Shown piece after piece: positions 25,634-32,782 of a stretch of 64,000 nucleotides of DNA (positions are counted from its first letter, which is position 1; every line of letters starts with the position of its first letter). A program made the position numbers and the translations under genes. Source of the stretch: Parabacteroides johnsonii DSM 18315 (GTDB lineage: Bacteria > Bacteroidota > Bacteroidia > Bacteroidales > Tannerellaceae); contig NZ_CP102285.1 of the NCBI RefSeq assembly GCF_025151045.1, forward strand, positions 248,001 to 312,000, read 5' to 3'. The notes beneath the pieces were generated by a model that made no database searches, had not been told where the DNA came from, and saw nothing but the letters and a program-made list of their open reading frames with translations.

Positions 25634-27073
25634 TCAAGGTATTATAACGCCGATTTTTGCAGCCATTTGTCGCCGTTTTGCCCTCCGAAACTCCATGTGG
25701 AAAGATTTCCCCGACCCCGAAGGCCCTAAACAGAAAAAGTTCGAATTATCTGTCAGTTTGTTCTTTCCCTCTTTTCCCGTGATGTCGATGGCCACAGGTA
25801 CACCTTGGCGATCCGTGTAGTAGATTTTCAACGGTGTCTCCTCACTGTGCAGAATACGCTCCTTGTACATTAGGCACATCGCCGCGTCGCTAAGCGTCAG
25901 AAAGCGGTCGTATTCCTCGTTCATGCTGTAACAGTTGCCCGGAAACGAACTCACGAACAGTTCCAACTGGTTGTATGCCCTTTTGGAGATGTGGATACCC
26001 ATGCGGGAAAAACTGTTTTCCAAATGGTTGGTACATTTTTGTATATCGGTGTTCGCTGCTATCCCCACCACAAGGTTGAAATGGGTGTACACCAGTTGCT
26101 TGCTCTCTCGTGCAATCACTTCCTGCACCCGCTTGATGTCCTCTACGGCCATTTGGTTGGAAGGATTCGGAATACTGGCATGGCGGTTCTTCTTTTTGTC
26201 GAGCAGCGCCAGTTCTCGTTTCTGGTTGGGTAGAAAGACAATCTGGTTATAGACGACTGCCTCCGCACCCGGTATGCTGTCGATGGCGGCCAGCAAGTCC
26301 ACGGGCATATCGGTATTGTTCACCTCGATATTCGTGTAGGGCCGGATAAGAGAAGGCAGAGCTGCGCAATCCACATCGACAAGGCTGTACACCTTGCAAC
26401 GTTTGTCGCCCATCGAGACGGTTTCGTCGTCCACCTTGAAGTTACTCATGGAGACTACCTTGTCTTTGAAATTCATGGCGAAATATCTGTCCACATACTC
26501 GCTTGCTTCGCTCTTGTTCAGAAACCTCGCCTGTACGCCGGCATCGTGCAGTTGGTCGTGTACTTTGCGGATTTTCACGAGAAAATCACGCCATTTCTTG
26601 CTGTCGAACGAAAACAGCCGGCTTTTCTTGGCTTCCTGCGTAATCGTCAGGTAGCACGCGCTGTCCGTGTAGTTGCGCCCTTTGAAATAGCGGAAATAGG
26701 CCGACGAGAGAAACTCGTGCTTGCCGCCCGTCTCGTTCTCGAACTGTTTCTTGACGAAAATGTCTTGTTTGTGAATGGCATATCCTTCGCCCAAAGTCTG
26801 TGCAAGGGCCGTGAAAAGCTGCGTGAACTCGTAGTAACTGTCGATATTCGCGGAGTATTTCTGCACCGGATTCTCCATTTTCAAGATGGCGGAATACTCG
26901 CCGCTTTTGGTGTACAATACGCCTATGCCGTCCGTATCTTCCACGGAATAGTAAATGTCCTGAAAGATACGTTTACGCTTGCCGCCGGTTCCGAAAGCAT
27001 AGACCGATATGGCCATGCCGGTACATACGGCTATGAAGATCAGAATAATGTACAGAGTCATTTCAAAATCCAT
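25634..27073 (-). CDS. traG: TraG/VirB4 conjugation ATPase, N-terminal part of a split gene
   Basis: 480 codons including stop, from ATG 27071-27073 (MDFEMTLYIILIFIAVCTGM, a membrane anchor); a TTG 12 bp upstream is inside a hairpin and less likely. The protein follows the VirB4/TraG N-terminal domain and reaches the Walker A loop GPSGSGKSFHM. Then traG sequence stops at 25694-25699 and ~20 residues encoded by element 2 follow (EFRRAKRRQMAAKIG). The remaining traG continues at 13844. The split product has Walker A without Walker B, so it should be inactive unless the element excises. Confidence 0.88.
   Translation of the reverse strand: MDFEMTLYIILIFIAVCTGMAISVYAFGTGGKRKRIFQDIYYSVEDTDGIGVLYTKSGEYSAILKMENPVQKYSANIDSYYEFTQLFTALAQTLGEGYAIHKQDIFVKKQFENETGGKHEFLSSAYFRYFKGRNYTDSACYLTITQEAKKSRLFSFDSKKWRDFLVKIRKVHDQLHDAGVQARFLNKSEASEYVDRYFAMNFKDKVVSMSNFKVDDETVSMGDKRCKVYSLVDVDCAALPSLIRPYTNIEVNNTDMPVDLLAAIDSIPGAEAVVYNQIVFLPNQKRELALLDKKKNRHASIPNPSNQMAVEDIKRVQEVIARESKQLVYTHFNLVVGIAANTDIQKCTNHLENSFSRMGIHISKRAYNQLELFVSSFPGNCYSMNEEYDRFLTLSDAAMCLMYKERILHSEETPLKIYYTDRQGVPVAIDITGKEGKNKLTDNSNFFCLGPSGSGKSFHMEFRRAKRRQMAAKIGVIIP
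25694..25699. repeat. right 6-bp direct repeat (attachment-site core) of mobilizable element 2
   Basis: CATGTG, identical to 13842-13847. In the traG direction the codons TTC CAC ATG precede element sequence here and element sequence precedes CAC ATG AAC at the other end. Confidence 0.75.
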
Positions 27074-27080
27074 AAATAAA

Positions 27081-27113
27081 GGCAAGCCCGCCTGAACTTC
27101 AGGCGGACCTGCC
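27081..27113 (-). promoter_or_regulatory. strong intercistronic hairpin before traG
   Basis: CCGCCTGAA and TTCAGGCGG form a GC-rich stem extended by GGCAAG/CCTGCC, just upstream of the traG start and downstream of traF. It lacks a T run at its 3' side on the minus strand that would make it a classic terminator (CTTTATTTAT follows), so it may be an RNA-processing or attenuation signal. Confidence 0.5.
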
Positions 27114-27168
27114 CGCGTTCAACATCAATAAGACCACACGTTGTTCGTGATGGTTTTTCTTTCGTAGG

Positions 27169-27465
27169 TCATAACTTCTTCGAATAGGCATAGATATACA
27201 CACCATGTCTGTTCTTTTTGGTATGCAGACCCTTACGCTGTTTGAGCATGATGAGCGCAATACCCGTCGATAAGGCAGCGACCAGCGTAACCAGTCCTGC
27301 CACGAACCCGATCAGACAGTAGGCGATGATAAAACCGACGATAGCACCGCCGGCAGCACCCGCCGCCCAATAGATATATCTGCCTTGCAGTCCCATCAGT
27401 TCCAGAGGTCGTTGCAGACCTTTGAAAAGCGGGTAGTCGAGATAGCGTTCGTCCTTACCTTTCAT
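27169..27465 (-). CDS. traF: TraF-like membrane protein (DUF4133)
   Basis: 98 residues with two hydrophobic segments (~31-55 and ~56-75) and a short basic C terminus (LHTKKNRHGVYIYAYSKKL). The start DYPLFKGLQRPLELMGLQGRYI is characteristic of DUF4133/TraF of Bacteroidetes transfer systems, comparable to VirB3-like inner-membrane proteins that act with the VirB4 ATPase. It lies between traE and traG, the usual order. Confidence 0.88.
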   Translation of the reverse strand: MKGKDERYLDYPLFKGLQRPLELMGLQGRYIYWAAGAAGGAIVGFIIAYCLIGFVAGLVTLVAALSTGIALIMLKQRKGLHTKKNRHGVYIYAYSKKL

Positions 27466-27477
27466 CGTGCAAGACCT

Positions 27478-27843
27478 TTATCCGCCAATACCGAAGAACA
27501 TCGGAAGGGCTTGAGCGGCAGCGATTAAGAAAATACAGGCTCCGACCACCATCATAATTTTCTTCTTGACGTCCTGCTCCTCGTTGTTCATCGCGATATA
27601 TACCGAGATGGCGCCCACGATGGCAACGACCCCCGCGATGGCGTAACACAATTTGACCATAATGGGGACATACTTGGCAATCTCCTCCGTTACGGTAGCC
27701 AAAGCGGTTGTACCGGCTGAATAATCACCGGCGGAGTTCTGCGCCATGACGGTTGTCACTCCGCACAGCAGCATCAGCATCAGCGTCTGCGGTTTTTTCG
27801 CAGAAATCATCTTTCTAATCAGTTTTTTTGTCTTCTGAAACAT
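27478..27843 (-). CDS. traE: TraE-like membrane protein (DUF4134)
   Basis: 121 residues: N-terminal signal/anchor (~15-35 with cleavage near AQN), then two membrane segments (~60-85 and ~92-115). The pattern YSAGTTALATVTEEIAKYVPI and MVVGACIFLIAAAQALP are typical of DUF4134/TraE, a VirB2-like pilin candidate of Bacteroidetes transfer systems. It lies 12 bp upstream of traF. Confidence 0.88.
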   Translation of the reverse strand: MFQKTKKLIRKMISAKKPQTLMLMLLCGVTTVMAQNSAGDYSAGTTALATVTEEIAKYVPIMVKLCYAIAGVVAIVGAISVYIAMNNEEQDVKKKIMMVVGACIFLIAAAQALPMFFGIGG

Positions 27844-27917
27844 GCTTGATTGTATTTTAAGTGAATATTATGGTTGTTCCGAATTGGCTTATCGGCGGCA
27901 GGGAATCGTTCTGACGC

Positions 27918-28244
27918 TTATATGCGGTAGCCGAAAAAGGCCGGGAAAACGATAGAAGCCCCGATAATGAAAAGACACGCCCCGAAGAGCGTCATAATGG
28001 ACTTGAGAATGTCCTGATCACCGGCATTCCACTTGATGTAAATCTGGAGCGCGGATACGATGACACAGAGCGAGGCGATAGCGTAGCAGATGTACAGGAC
28101 ATACAGCATATTGGTAACTACGAAATCGTGCATCGTGGCCAGTGCGTCGGCGCCCCAACTGTAATTCACACTGCCGCTTTTGGCCATTGCCGAACAGGGA
28201 ATAATGGAGCATAACGTACACAGTATTTTCTTTGTATTCGACAT
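27918..28244 (-). CDS. second DUF4134-like (TraE paralogue) membrane protein
   Basis: 108 residues from ATG 28242-28244, which opens a signal-like N terminus (MSNTKKILCTLCSIIPCSAM). The rest parallels the neighbouring TraE in length, spacing and pattern (YSWGADALATMHDFVV; DQDILKSIMTLFGACLFIIGA), so the two are paralogues arisen by duplication. Possibly a second pilin-like subunit. It begins 1 bp from the stop of its upstream neighbour. Confidence 0.78.
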   Translation of the reverse strand: MSNTKKILCTLCSIIPCSAMAKSGSVNYSWGADALATMHDFVVTNMLYVLYICYAIASLCVIVSALQIYIKWNAGDQDILKSIMTLFGACLFIIGASIVFPAFFGYRI

Positions 28245-28245
28245 C

Positions 28246-28695
28246 TTACAGCTTATCTTTGATAGGTTTCCATGACAGTTCGGCACGCCCGTCCAGCCGT
28301 CCTCCGGAGACCATTGCTTTATACATCTCTTCAGCTGTCAGCGGATCGGACAGGTAGGGTTCGGTATCTTCCAGCCGTGCTTCGACTTTCGCTTTCAGTT
28401 GTTCGAACCGCTCCTGCGCGGCTCCCTCTCCTTGATCGGTGTCGGTTTCTTGGGGTGGTTCGGAAGCAGGTTGAAAATTTTCCGTATCGTATTTCTCGCT
28501 GCCGATACTGAAACCGGTATCGTTCTCCGAGACGTCGATACTCTCTTCCGTGGTGTCTTCCATATCGAGGTCGAAAATCTCTTCGCCCGGTTTATCCGTC
28601 CCTTTTTTCCCATAAAGATCCTGAACGACGATGACTGCATAATAGATGATATACACTACCGTTAGGGCAATGGCGAATATAAAGTATGAATCCAT
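28246..28695 (-). CDS. single-span membrane protein of the transfer operon
   Basis: 149 residues: an N-terminal membrane segment (~4-25, YFIFAIALTVVYIIYYAVIVV), a long acidic linker rich in E, D and S, and a charged C-terminal part (ERFEQLKAKVEARLEDTEP). First gene of the tra run, starting just left of an AT-rich regulatory region. Function unknown; its place and shape resemble small membrane-anchored proteins at the head of Bacteroidetes tra operons. Confidence 0.65.
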   Translation of the reverse strand: MDSYFIFAIALTVVYIIYYAVIVVQDLYGKKGTDKPGEEIFDLDMEDTTEESIDVSENDTGFSIGSEKYDTENFQPASEPPQETDTDQGEGAAQERFEQLKAKVEARLEDTEPYLSDPLTAEEMYKAMVSGGRLDGRAELSWKPIKDKL

Positions 28696-28698
28696 CTG

Positions 28699-28847
28699 TT
28701 TAAGTATGAAATTAGACTTTAATTAAAATATGATCGCAAAGAAAAGTATTATATCTAAAAACGCAAAAGAAACTTATTCTTAAATCATTATTTTAGGGAA
28801 AATATTTTTCTAAAATATAAAAATCATACTCTAATTTCATACTTAAA
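28699..28847 (-). promoter_or_regulatory. 17-bp perfect inverted repeat upstream of the tra operon
   Basis: TTTAAGTATGAAATTAG (28699-28715) is the exact reverse complement of CTAATTTCATACTTAAA (28831-28847). The right arm ends ~150 bp before the start of the first tra gene and the left arm lies directly at that start. A related AAAGTATGAA occurs at 28681. Likely operators of a dimeric regulator or a looping pair controlling the operon. Confidence 0.6.
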
Positions 28848-28873
28848 GGCGTTTTTTTACAGGATAGGCAGGC

Positions 28874-28904
28874 ATAAAAAAAGCCCTCCTGTCGGAGAGC
28901 TTTC
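28874..28904 (-). terminator. terminator of the primase gene
   Basis: On the minus strand AAAGCTCTCC-GACA-GGAGGGCTTT is followed by TTTTT, 24 bp beyond the primase stop codon. It separates the replication genes from the tra operon. Confidence 0.75.
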
Positions 28905-28927
28905 GGGGGAATGGGACAGATGATGAT

Positions 28928-29812
28928 TTACCGCTTTTTCCCGCGCAGGTAGTCGTTCAGGTCTTTGTACTCGGCATAGCGGGCGGTTTCGTTGATCGCT
29001 CCGATGCCGTGCAGCTCGACGATGGTCTCCACGGTCTTTTGCCCAGCCATGTCGTTGTCCAAGTAGCAATGGATATATGAATACGGTTCCAGTACCTGCA
29101 AGGCTCTTTTCAGGTTGCTGACGGAGTTCATGACAACATGGTCGCACGGCACTTGAACGCAGGCAACCGTGTCGCCTTTTCGTTGCAAGGTCAGAAAGGA
29201 CAGAAAATCCATAAAACCCTCGTACACGCAAACGTGCTTCTGTCTTTCTTCTGCGATATGCCCGATGAAGGATATGTCTTTATTCCTTATACAACCTTTA
29301 TAATAAGGATTGCGTATCTCATACCCTCCGGACACATTCTCAAAGGCAATCGAGAAGTAATGCCGCTTGCGCAATTCATAATGGATCTCTTTGCAGTATT
29401 TCCGGGCAATGTCCGTATCTATGCTGCGAGAATGCAGATACGACAGCAGCGCGTGGTGGTTCAAATCCAGTACCCGCACGTCTTTCATGGCTTCCTCGAT
29501 GTCGGTGTCGAAACGAGGCATACGGGTATGGACAGGAAGCGATACGCTCAACCGGCTCTCTATCGTGCGTAGAGCTTCATGCACGGTACTCAAACGGTAG
29601 AGTTGCATGACAAGCTCTATGATGCCGCCGCCCTCTGACAAACCGAAGTCGTACCATTCATTCAACCAGTCGTTGACCTTGAAAGATGCCGACTGTTCTT
29701 CTCTGTAAGGAGATAAATACCAATACTGGTGATTGCAGACCCGGACCGGAGCATAACCGAGCGATTGCAGGAAATCGACGATCCGGATTCGCTTTGCTTC
29801 TGATATATTCAT
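28928..29812 (-). CDS. DNA primase-like protein (CHC2-like / TOPRIM)
   Basis: 294 residues. The N-terminal part (~15-85) has the primase zinc-binding-domain pattern without the cysteines (YLSPYREEQSASFKV...WYDFGLSEGGGIIELV), common in mobile-element primases. The TOPRIM domain (~190-285) shows VCVYEGFMD with the catalytic glutamate and YLDNDMAG with the DxD pair. Probably primes replacement-strand synthesis after transfer or element replication. It is 58 bp downstream of the RecA-like ATPase gene. Confidence 0.88.
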   Translation of the reverse strand: MNISEAKRIRIVDFLQSLGYAPVRVCNHQYWYLSPYREEQSASFKVNDWLNEWYDFGLSEGGGIIELVMQLYRLSTVHEALRTIESRLSVSLPVHTRMPRFDTDIEEAMKDVRVLDLNHHALLSYLHSRSIDTDIARKYCKEIHYELRKRHYFSIAFENVSGGYEIRNPYYKGCIRNKDISFIGHIAEERQKHVCVYEGFMDFLSFLTLQRKGDTVACVQVPCDHVVMNSVSNLKRALQVLEPYSYIHCYLDNDMAGQKTVETIVELHGIGAINETARYAEYKDLNDYLRGKKR

Positions 29813-29870
29813 GGGAAAGGAGCGTTTAGTATGGTTCTACTATATATATCCACAAACTAAACCGGCATGG

Positions 29871-30938
29871 TCAGATATGGAAATTCTCGTTGTACACGTA
29901 CCCGCGTCCGTTTTTTTGTATGGCGTCGTGTTGGATAAGGAACTTGCACAGATTGACCAGCGTGTTGCGCCCCCTGCAATAGCCGATACTGTCGTACCCT
30001 TTCTTTAAGGCATCGAGCAAGGACTGGTAGCCTGAAACATCATTGTCCGAGAAGGCCGCCTCCAAGGCGGAACGATGTTGTTGCTCCGTCATGTCCGTAT
30101 AAGACGACAACCGTTCTCTTTTACTCATTTTGAACTGGTGGTCTTCTACCAAGTGCGGAAGAGAATCGTCCCCGATTTCAAATGCGAAAGGGGTGAACTC
30201 CCGGTCTCTTATGTGCATGGCCCTGACTTCGCTGATTTTGCCGTTCTCTGCGTTTTTCGATATTTGCAGGATTGTCTCGGCTTTGTTGTTCAGCTCCGTA
30301 CCGATGTGTCCTCTCGTGTTGTCATCGCCTTTGTTCAAATGCAGAACCGTATGGATATGCAACTCGTAATAGCTCGACCATCTCATAAGTTCATTGATGA
30401 TGTCGAGGGATTCGCTCGGACTGTTTATGTCATGGATCAGGTCGCGGATACCGTCGATGATAACCAGCCCGATGTTCTCTTCCTCGTGAAGCGCCCACCG
30501 GATAATGTCCCGACGCTGGTCGGGAGTATATTCGCGGAGGACGAAAAATTCTATCCGGTCGTTTTCTTGGTCTGTCGGCAGGCCGGCCAAGGTCAATATC
30601 CGGTGAAGGACTTTGTGGCAATGGCATTTGCTCTGTTCCGTGTCGATATACAGGACACGGTTCTTGCAGGGAGGCAGCTCTGCCTTGTATTTCAATACCT
30701 CTTTCCCCGAAAGGGCGGACGCGACGATGGCACTGACATTGAACGTCTTTTTGCTTTTGGGCTTTCCGGTAGATGCACTGAAATTGCCTAACGTTGCGAT
30801 GGTCACGCCGTCTATCTGTACGATCTCCTGCGGGAAGTCATACTTTTCGGTAACGCTCAACCGGATGTATTTCAATAGCGACCGGTATTTCTCTTCGTCA
30901 ATACGGTGATTATCGGGTAAAGCCATATCTGTTTTCAT
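29871..30938 (-). CDS. RecA/RepA-like AAA ATPase of the conjugative element
   Basis: 355 residues of the RecA-fold helicase-like ATPases found with mobile-element primases. The P-loop region is IATLGNFSASTGKPKSKKTF (~50-69), followed by FNVSAIVASAL. Walker B is LVIIDGIRDLI, and sensor-like motifs IHTVLHLNKGDDNTRGHIGTEL follow. It resembles the protein at 62319-63392 along its whole length. The start overlaps the upstream HTH gene by 4 bp. Likely a replicative helicase or loader used with the adjacent primase. Confidence 0.82.
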   Translation of the reverse strand: MKTDMALPDNHRIDEEKYRSLLKYIRLSVTEKYDFPQEIVQIDGVTIATLGNFSASTGKPKSKKTFNVSAIVASALSGKEVLKYKAELPPCKNRVLYIDTEQSKCHCHKVLHRILTLAGLPTDQENDRIEFFVLREYTPDQRRDIIRWALHEEENIGLVIIDGIRDLIHDINSPSESLDIINELMRWSSYYELHIHTVLHLNKGDDNTRGHIGTELNNKAETILQISKNAENGKISEVRAMHIRDREFTPFAFEIGDDSLPHLVEDHQFKMSKRERLSSYTDMTEQQHRSALEAAFSDNDVSGYQSLLDALKKGYDSIGYCRGRNTLVNLCKFLIQHDAIQKNGRGYVYNENFHI

Positions 30939-31384
30939 CGTTTCCCTCCTTTCTTGATTTGTTTTTGTTTGTTATCCTTATCCAATAGATAAGCCATGAT
31001 GTTCGCCTGCTTCTCGATTTCCTCGTTGGACAGGCAAGGATTACGTTTTATCCACTCGTTCAGATCATTCCGAAGAATGAAGATGTTCTTGCCATTGGGT
31101 TTGTACACCGTCAGCTCTCTGGAAGAGGTCAGCTTGTAAACGTAGCTTTTGGATACTTGCAGATAAGCCGCTACTTCATCTATGCTCAAAAAATCTTTTG
31201 CCATATACGCTATTCTTTCCACCCTTGCCAGATGGGACAGCAATTCGTTCAGAGAACCGAACCGTTGCAGGAACTTTTCGACTCTCAATACCTCTTGCTT
31301 AAAGCCTTCCAGAGAGTTGTTTTCGAGAAAGGCTTTAAGCCCTTCGATTCGCGAGAGCAATAAGTCAATCTCTTTTCTATTCAT
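30935..31384 (-). CDS. helix-turn-helix protein (excisionase-family)
   Basis: 149 residues from ATG 31382-31384, which overlaps the preceding stop (ATGA). A helical N-terminal region (IDLLLSRIEGLKAFLENN) precedes the helix-turn-helix at ~70-120 (LSIDEVAAYLQVSKSYVYKL...KPNGKNIFILRNDLNEWI). Second of two consecutive HTH genes upstream of the ATPase and primase; probably regulates this module. Confidence 0.78.
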   Translation of the reverse strand: MNRKEIDLLLSRIEGLKAFLENNSLEGFKQEVLRVEKFLQRFGSLNELLSHLARVERIAYMAKDFLSIDEVAAYLQVSKSYVYKLTSSRELTVYKPNGKNIFILRNDLNEWIKRNPCLSNEEIEKQANIMAYLLDKDNKQKQIKKGGKR

Positions 31385-31788
31385 AACGCTTCGTTTTCCG
31401 TGCGGGGTGTAGTCCCGGTTGTTTGTACTCGATTTCTCATAACCCATTTGCATAACTCTTTCCGGTTGAAATAGACCAGCTTGCCGTTAGGCTTGTAGTG
31501 GGGAATCTGTTTCGATGAAGTGAGCTTATAGATATAGCTCTCCGAAACACCCAGATAGACCGATGCCTCATGAATCGTAAGCGTTTCTTTGACAGTCCAC
31601 ATCTGTTCCTTGATTTGTCTGATACTGGCCTCGATGGATTTGATTTTTTCCACCTCATTGATTTTCCGTTCCAACGTTTTGATACGTTCAATGGGTTTCT
31701 CCGATGTCATCATGGAGATAATCTCTTCCATTTGAGCCATGTATTTGGAAAACGCATTGTTTCCCATTGTTGTCTTTCTATGTCTCAT
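31381..31788 (-). CDS. helix-turn-helix protein (excisionase-family)
   Basis: 135 residues; the eighth codon (ATG at 31765-31767, MGNNAFSK) has an AGAAAG upstream and may be the true start. The C-terminal half holds the helix-turn-helix with wing (LTIHEASVYLGVSESYIYKL...KPNGKLVYFNRKELCKWVM), preceded by coiled-coil-like helices. Paralogous to its downstream neighbour, with which it overlaps by 4 bp. Confidence 0.78.
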   Translation of the reverse strand: MRHRKTTMGNNAFSKYMAQMEEIISMMTSEKPIERIKTLERKINEVEKIKSIEASIRQIKEQMWTVKETLTIHEASVYLGVSESYIYKLTSSKQIPHYKPNGKLVYFNRKELCKWVMRNRVQTTGTTPRTENEAL

Positions 31789-31824
31789 TGTTTTGTAAAA
31801 TTTGATTTGACAAAAAGAAGTTTA

Positions 31825-31853
31825 CCCTCCGTAGTGTAATCGATTACGGAGGG
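31825..31853. promoter_or_regulatory. dyad upstream of the HTH gene pair
   Basis: CCCTCCGTA (31825-31833) pairs with TACGGAGGG (31845-31853) around GTGTAATCGAT. It sits ~60 bp upstream of the HTH genes and ~90 bp downstream of the stop of the 265-residue gene; it may be an operator or a terminator of that gene (a short A run lies to its left on the plus strand). Confidence 0.5.
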
Positions 31854-31944
31854 CAAAGGTAAAAGTGTATGTCCGGCCTTCGATGTTGATATTATTGAGT
31901 GTCAACGTATCTCTCGATACAACTATCAACAAATCGGGTTTCTT

Positions 31945-32742
31945 TTATTGGACTTCTTTGTTCTTGATTAGCTTTACATACCTGTCGATGACAGCCAGAA
32001 GTTTCTTTTCGGAGATGCCGGGCTGCATGTCTTTTATCCGATTGAGGGTAGAGGACAGATCGTGCTGGTCGAGATACTTCCTACCCGAAGAACTTATGAT
32101 AAGCCTCCTTTTCGCGATAAAGGATTGCCAATGGTAGGGTATGATGCCATGCGAAGCCAGCTTGTCGAACGCCAGAGCCAACCGGGTATTGTTGTTCGAC
32201 GTGACAGCCTGCAACGTGTCCGTTTCGTAATGGGCGAAAACATCGTCCGCGTTCAACTTTTCCTTAAACAAATTGACCTCATTGACGAGTTGTACAATGA
32301 GGTCAATAGTGGCCCTGTCAAGTGAAGGCTTGAAAATGAAAGATGATGATGTTGTTGATTGCGGATTCGAAGTGCCTTCCAGAATGTTCTCCGGGACGTC
32401 TGTCTGTGGCAGGTCGAGGGTGTAGAACTCGTTAAGCAAATCGGAAATGCTGTTTTCGTCGAACACGGCCCGCTCGAAATATTTGCGTACCAACTCTTCG
32501 TGGTCGCTTAACAGATCAGCAATGGTACGGTAATTCTTCCAATGCTCGTTCTTACTCCAAGCATCTGTTTCATCGTGATAGCGCTTGGAATGTATAAAAT
32601 CAAGTACATATCGCCTGTAACTCTTTTGATGAGTCAAAACCTCGGCAGTGTACGACTCTTGGGCTTGCTTGACCAACCGGAATAGCCCTTGTTTACCGGT
32701 CTGCGCAGGCATCCCTCGGAAGCCCCGCATCGCTCTTTTCAA
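31945..32742 (-). CDS. hypothetical protein of the conjugative element
   Basis: 265 residues, helical and charged, without signal peptide or membrane segment. It begins MKRAMRGFRGMPAQTGKQGL and ends in lysine-rich NKEVQ. The gene follows the 447-residue protein by ~40 bp on the same strand. I recognise no family; a regulatory or DNA-processing role is only a guess from location next to replication genes. Confidence 0.55.
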   Translation of the reverse strand: MKRAMRGFRGMPAQTGKQGLFRLVKQAQESYTAEVLTHQKSYRRYVLDFIHSKRYHDETDAWSKNEHWKNYRTIADLLSDHEELVRKYFERAVFDENSISDLLNEFYTLDLPQTDVPENILEGTSNPQSTTSSSFIFKPSLDRATIDLIVQLVNEVNLFKEKLNADDVFAHYETDTLQAVTSNNNTRLALAFDKLASHGIIPYHWQSFIAKRRLIISSSGRKYLDQHDLSSTLNRIKDMQPGISEKKLLAVIDRYVKLIKNKEVQ

Positions 32743-32782
32743 AAAGAGAGAGGTGCAAAGGAAAATTCTTTGTCATTTTGAT

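Larger units (their letters stand above)
13848..25699. mobile_element. mobilizable element 2 inserted in traG
   Basis: An 11.85-kb unit flanked by the CATGTG direct repeat. From its right end inward it carries an HTH protein, tyrosine integrase, excisionase-like HTH protein, winged-helix protein, oriT region and MOBV relaxase. Then come a decayed segment and cargo: an outer-membrane receptor-like protein and several lipoproteins. Organisation of the right half (integrase, HTH proteins, MOBV relaxase) resembles Tn4555-type mobilizable transposons of Bacteroides. Both ends carry related short sequences: TTGATTTTCA at 13851-13860 and its reverse complement at 25628-25637. GCTGAAAATCA occurs at 13873-13883 and 25626-25636. 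Confidence 0.85.
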
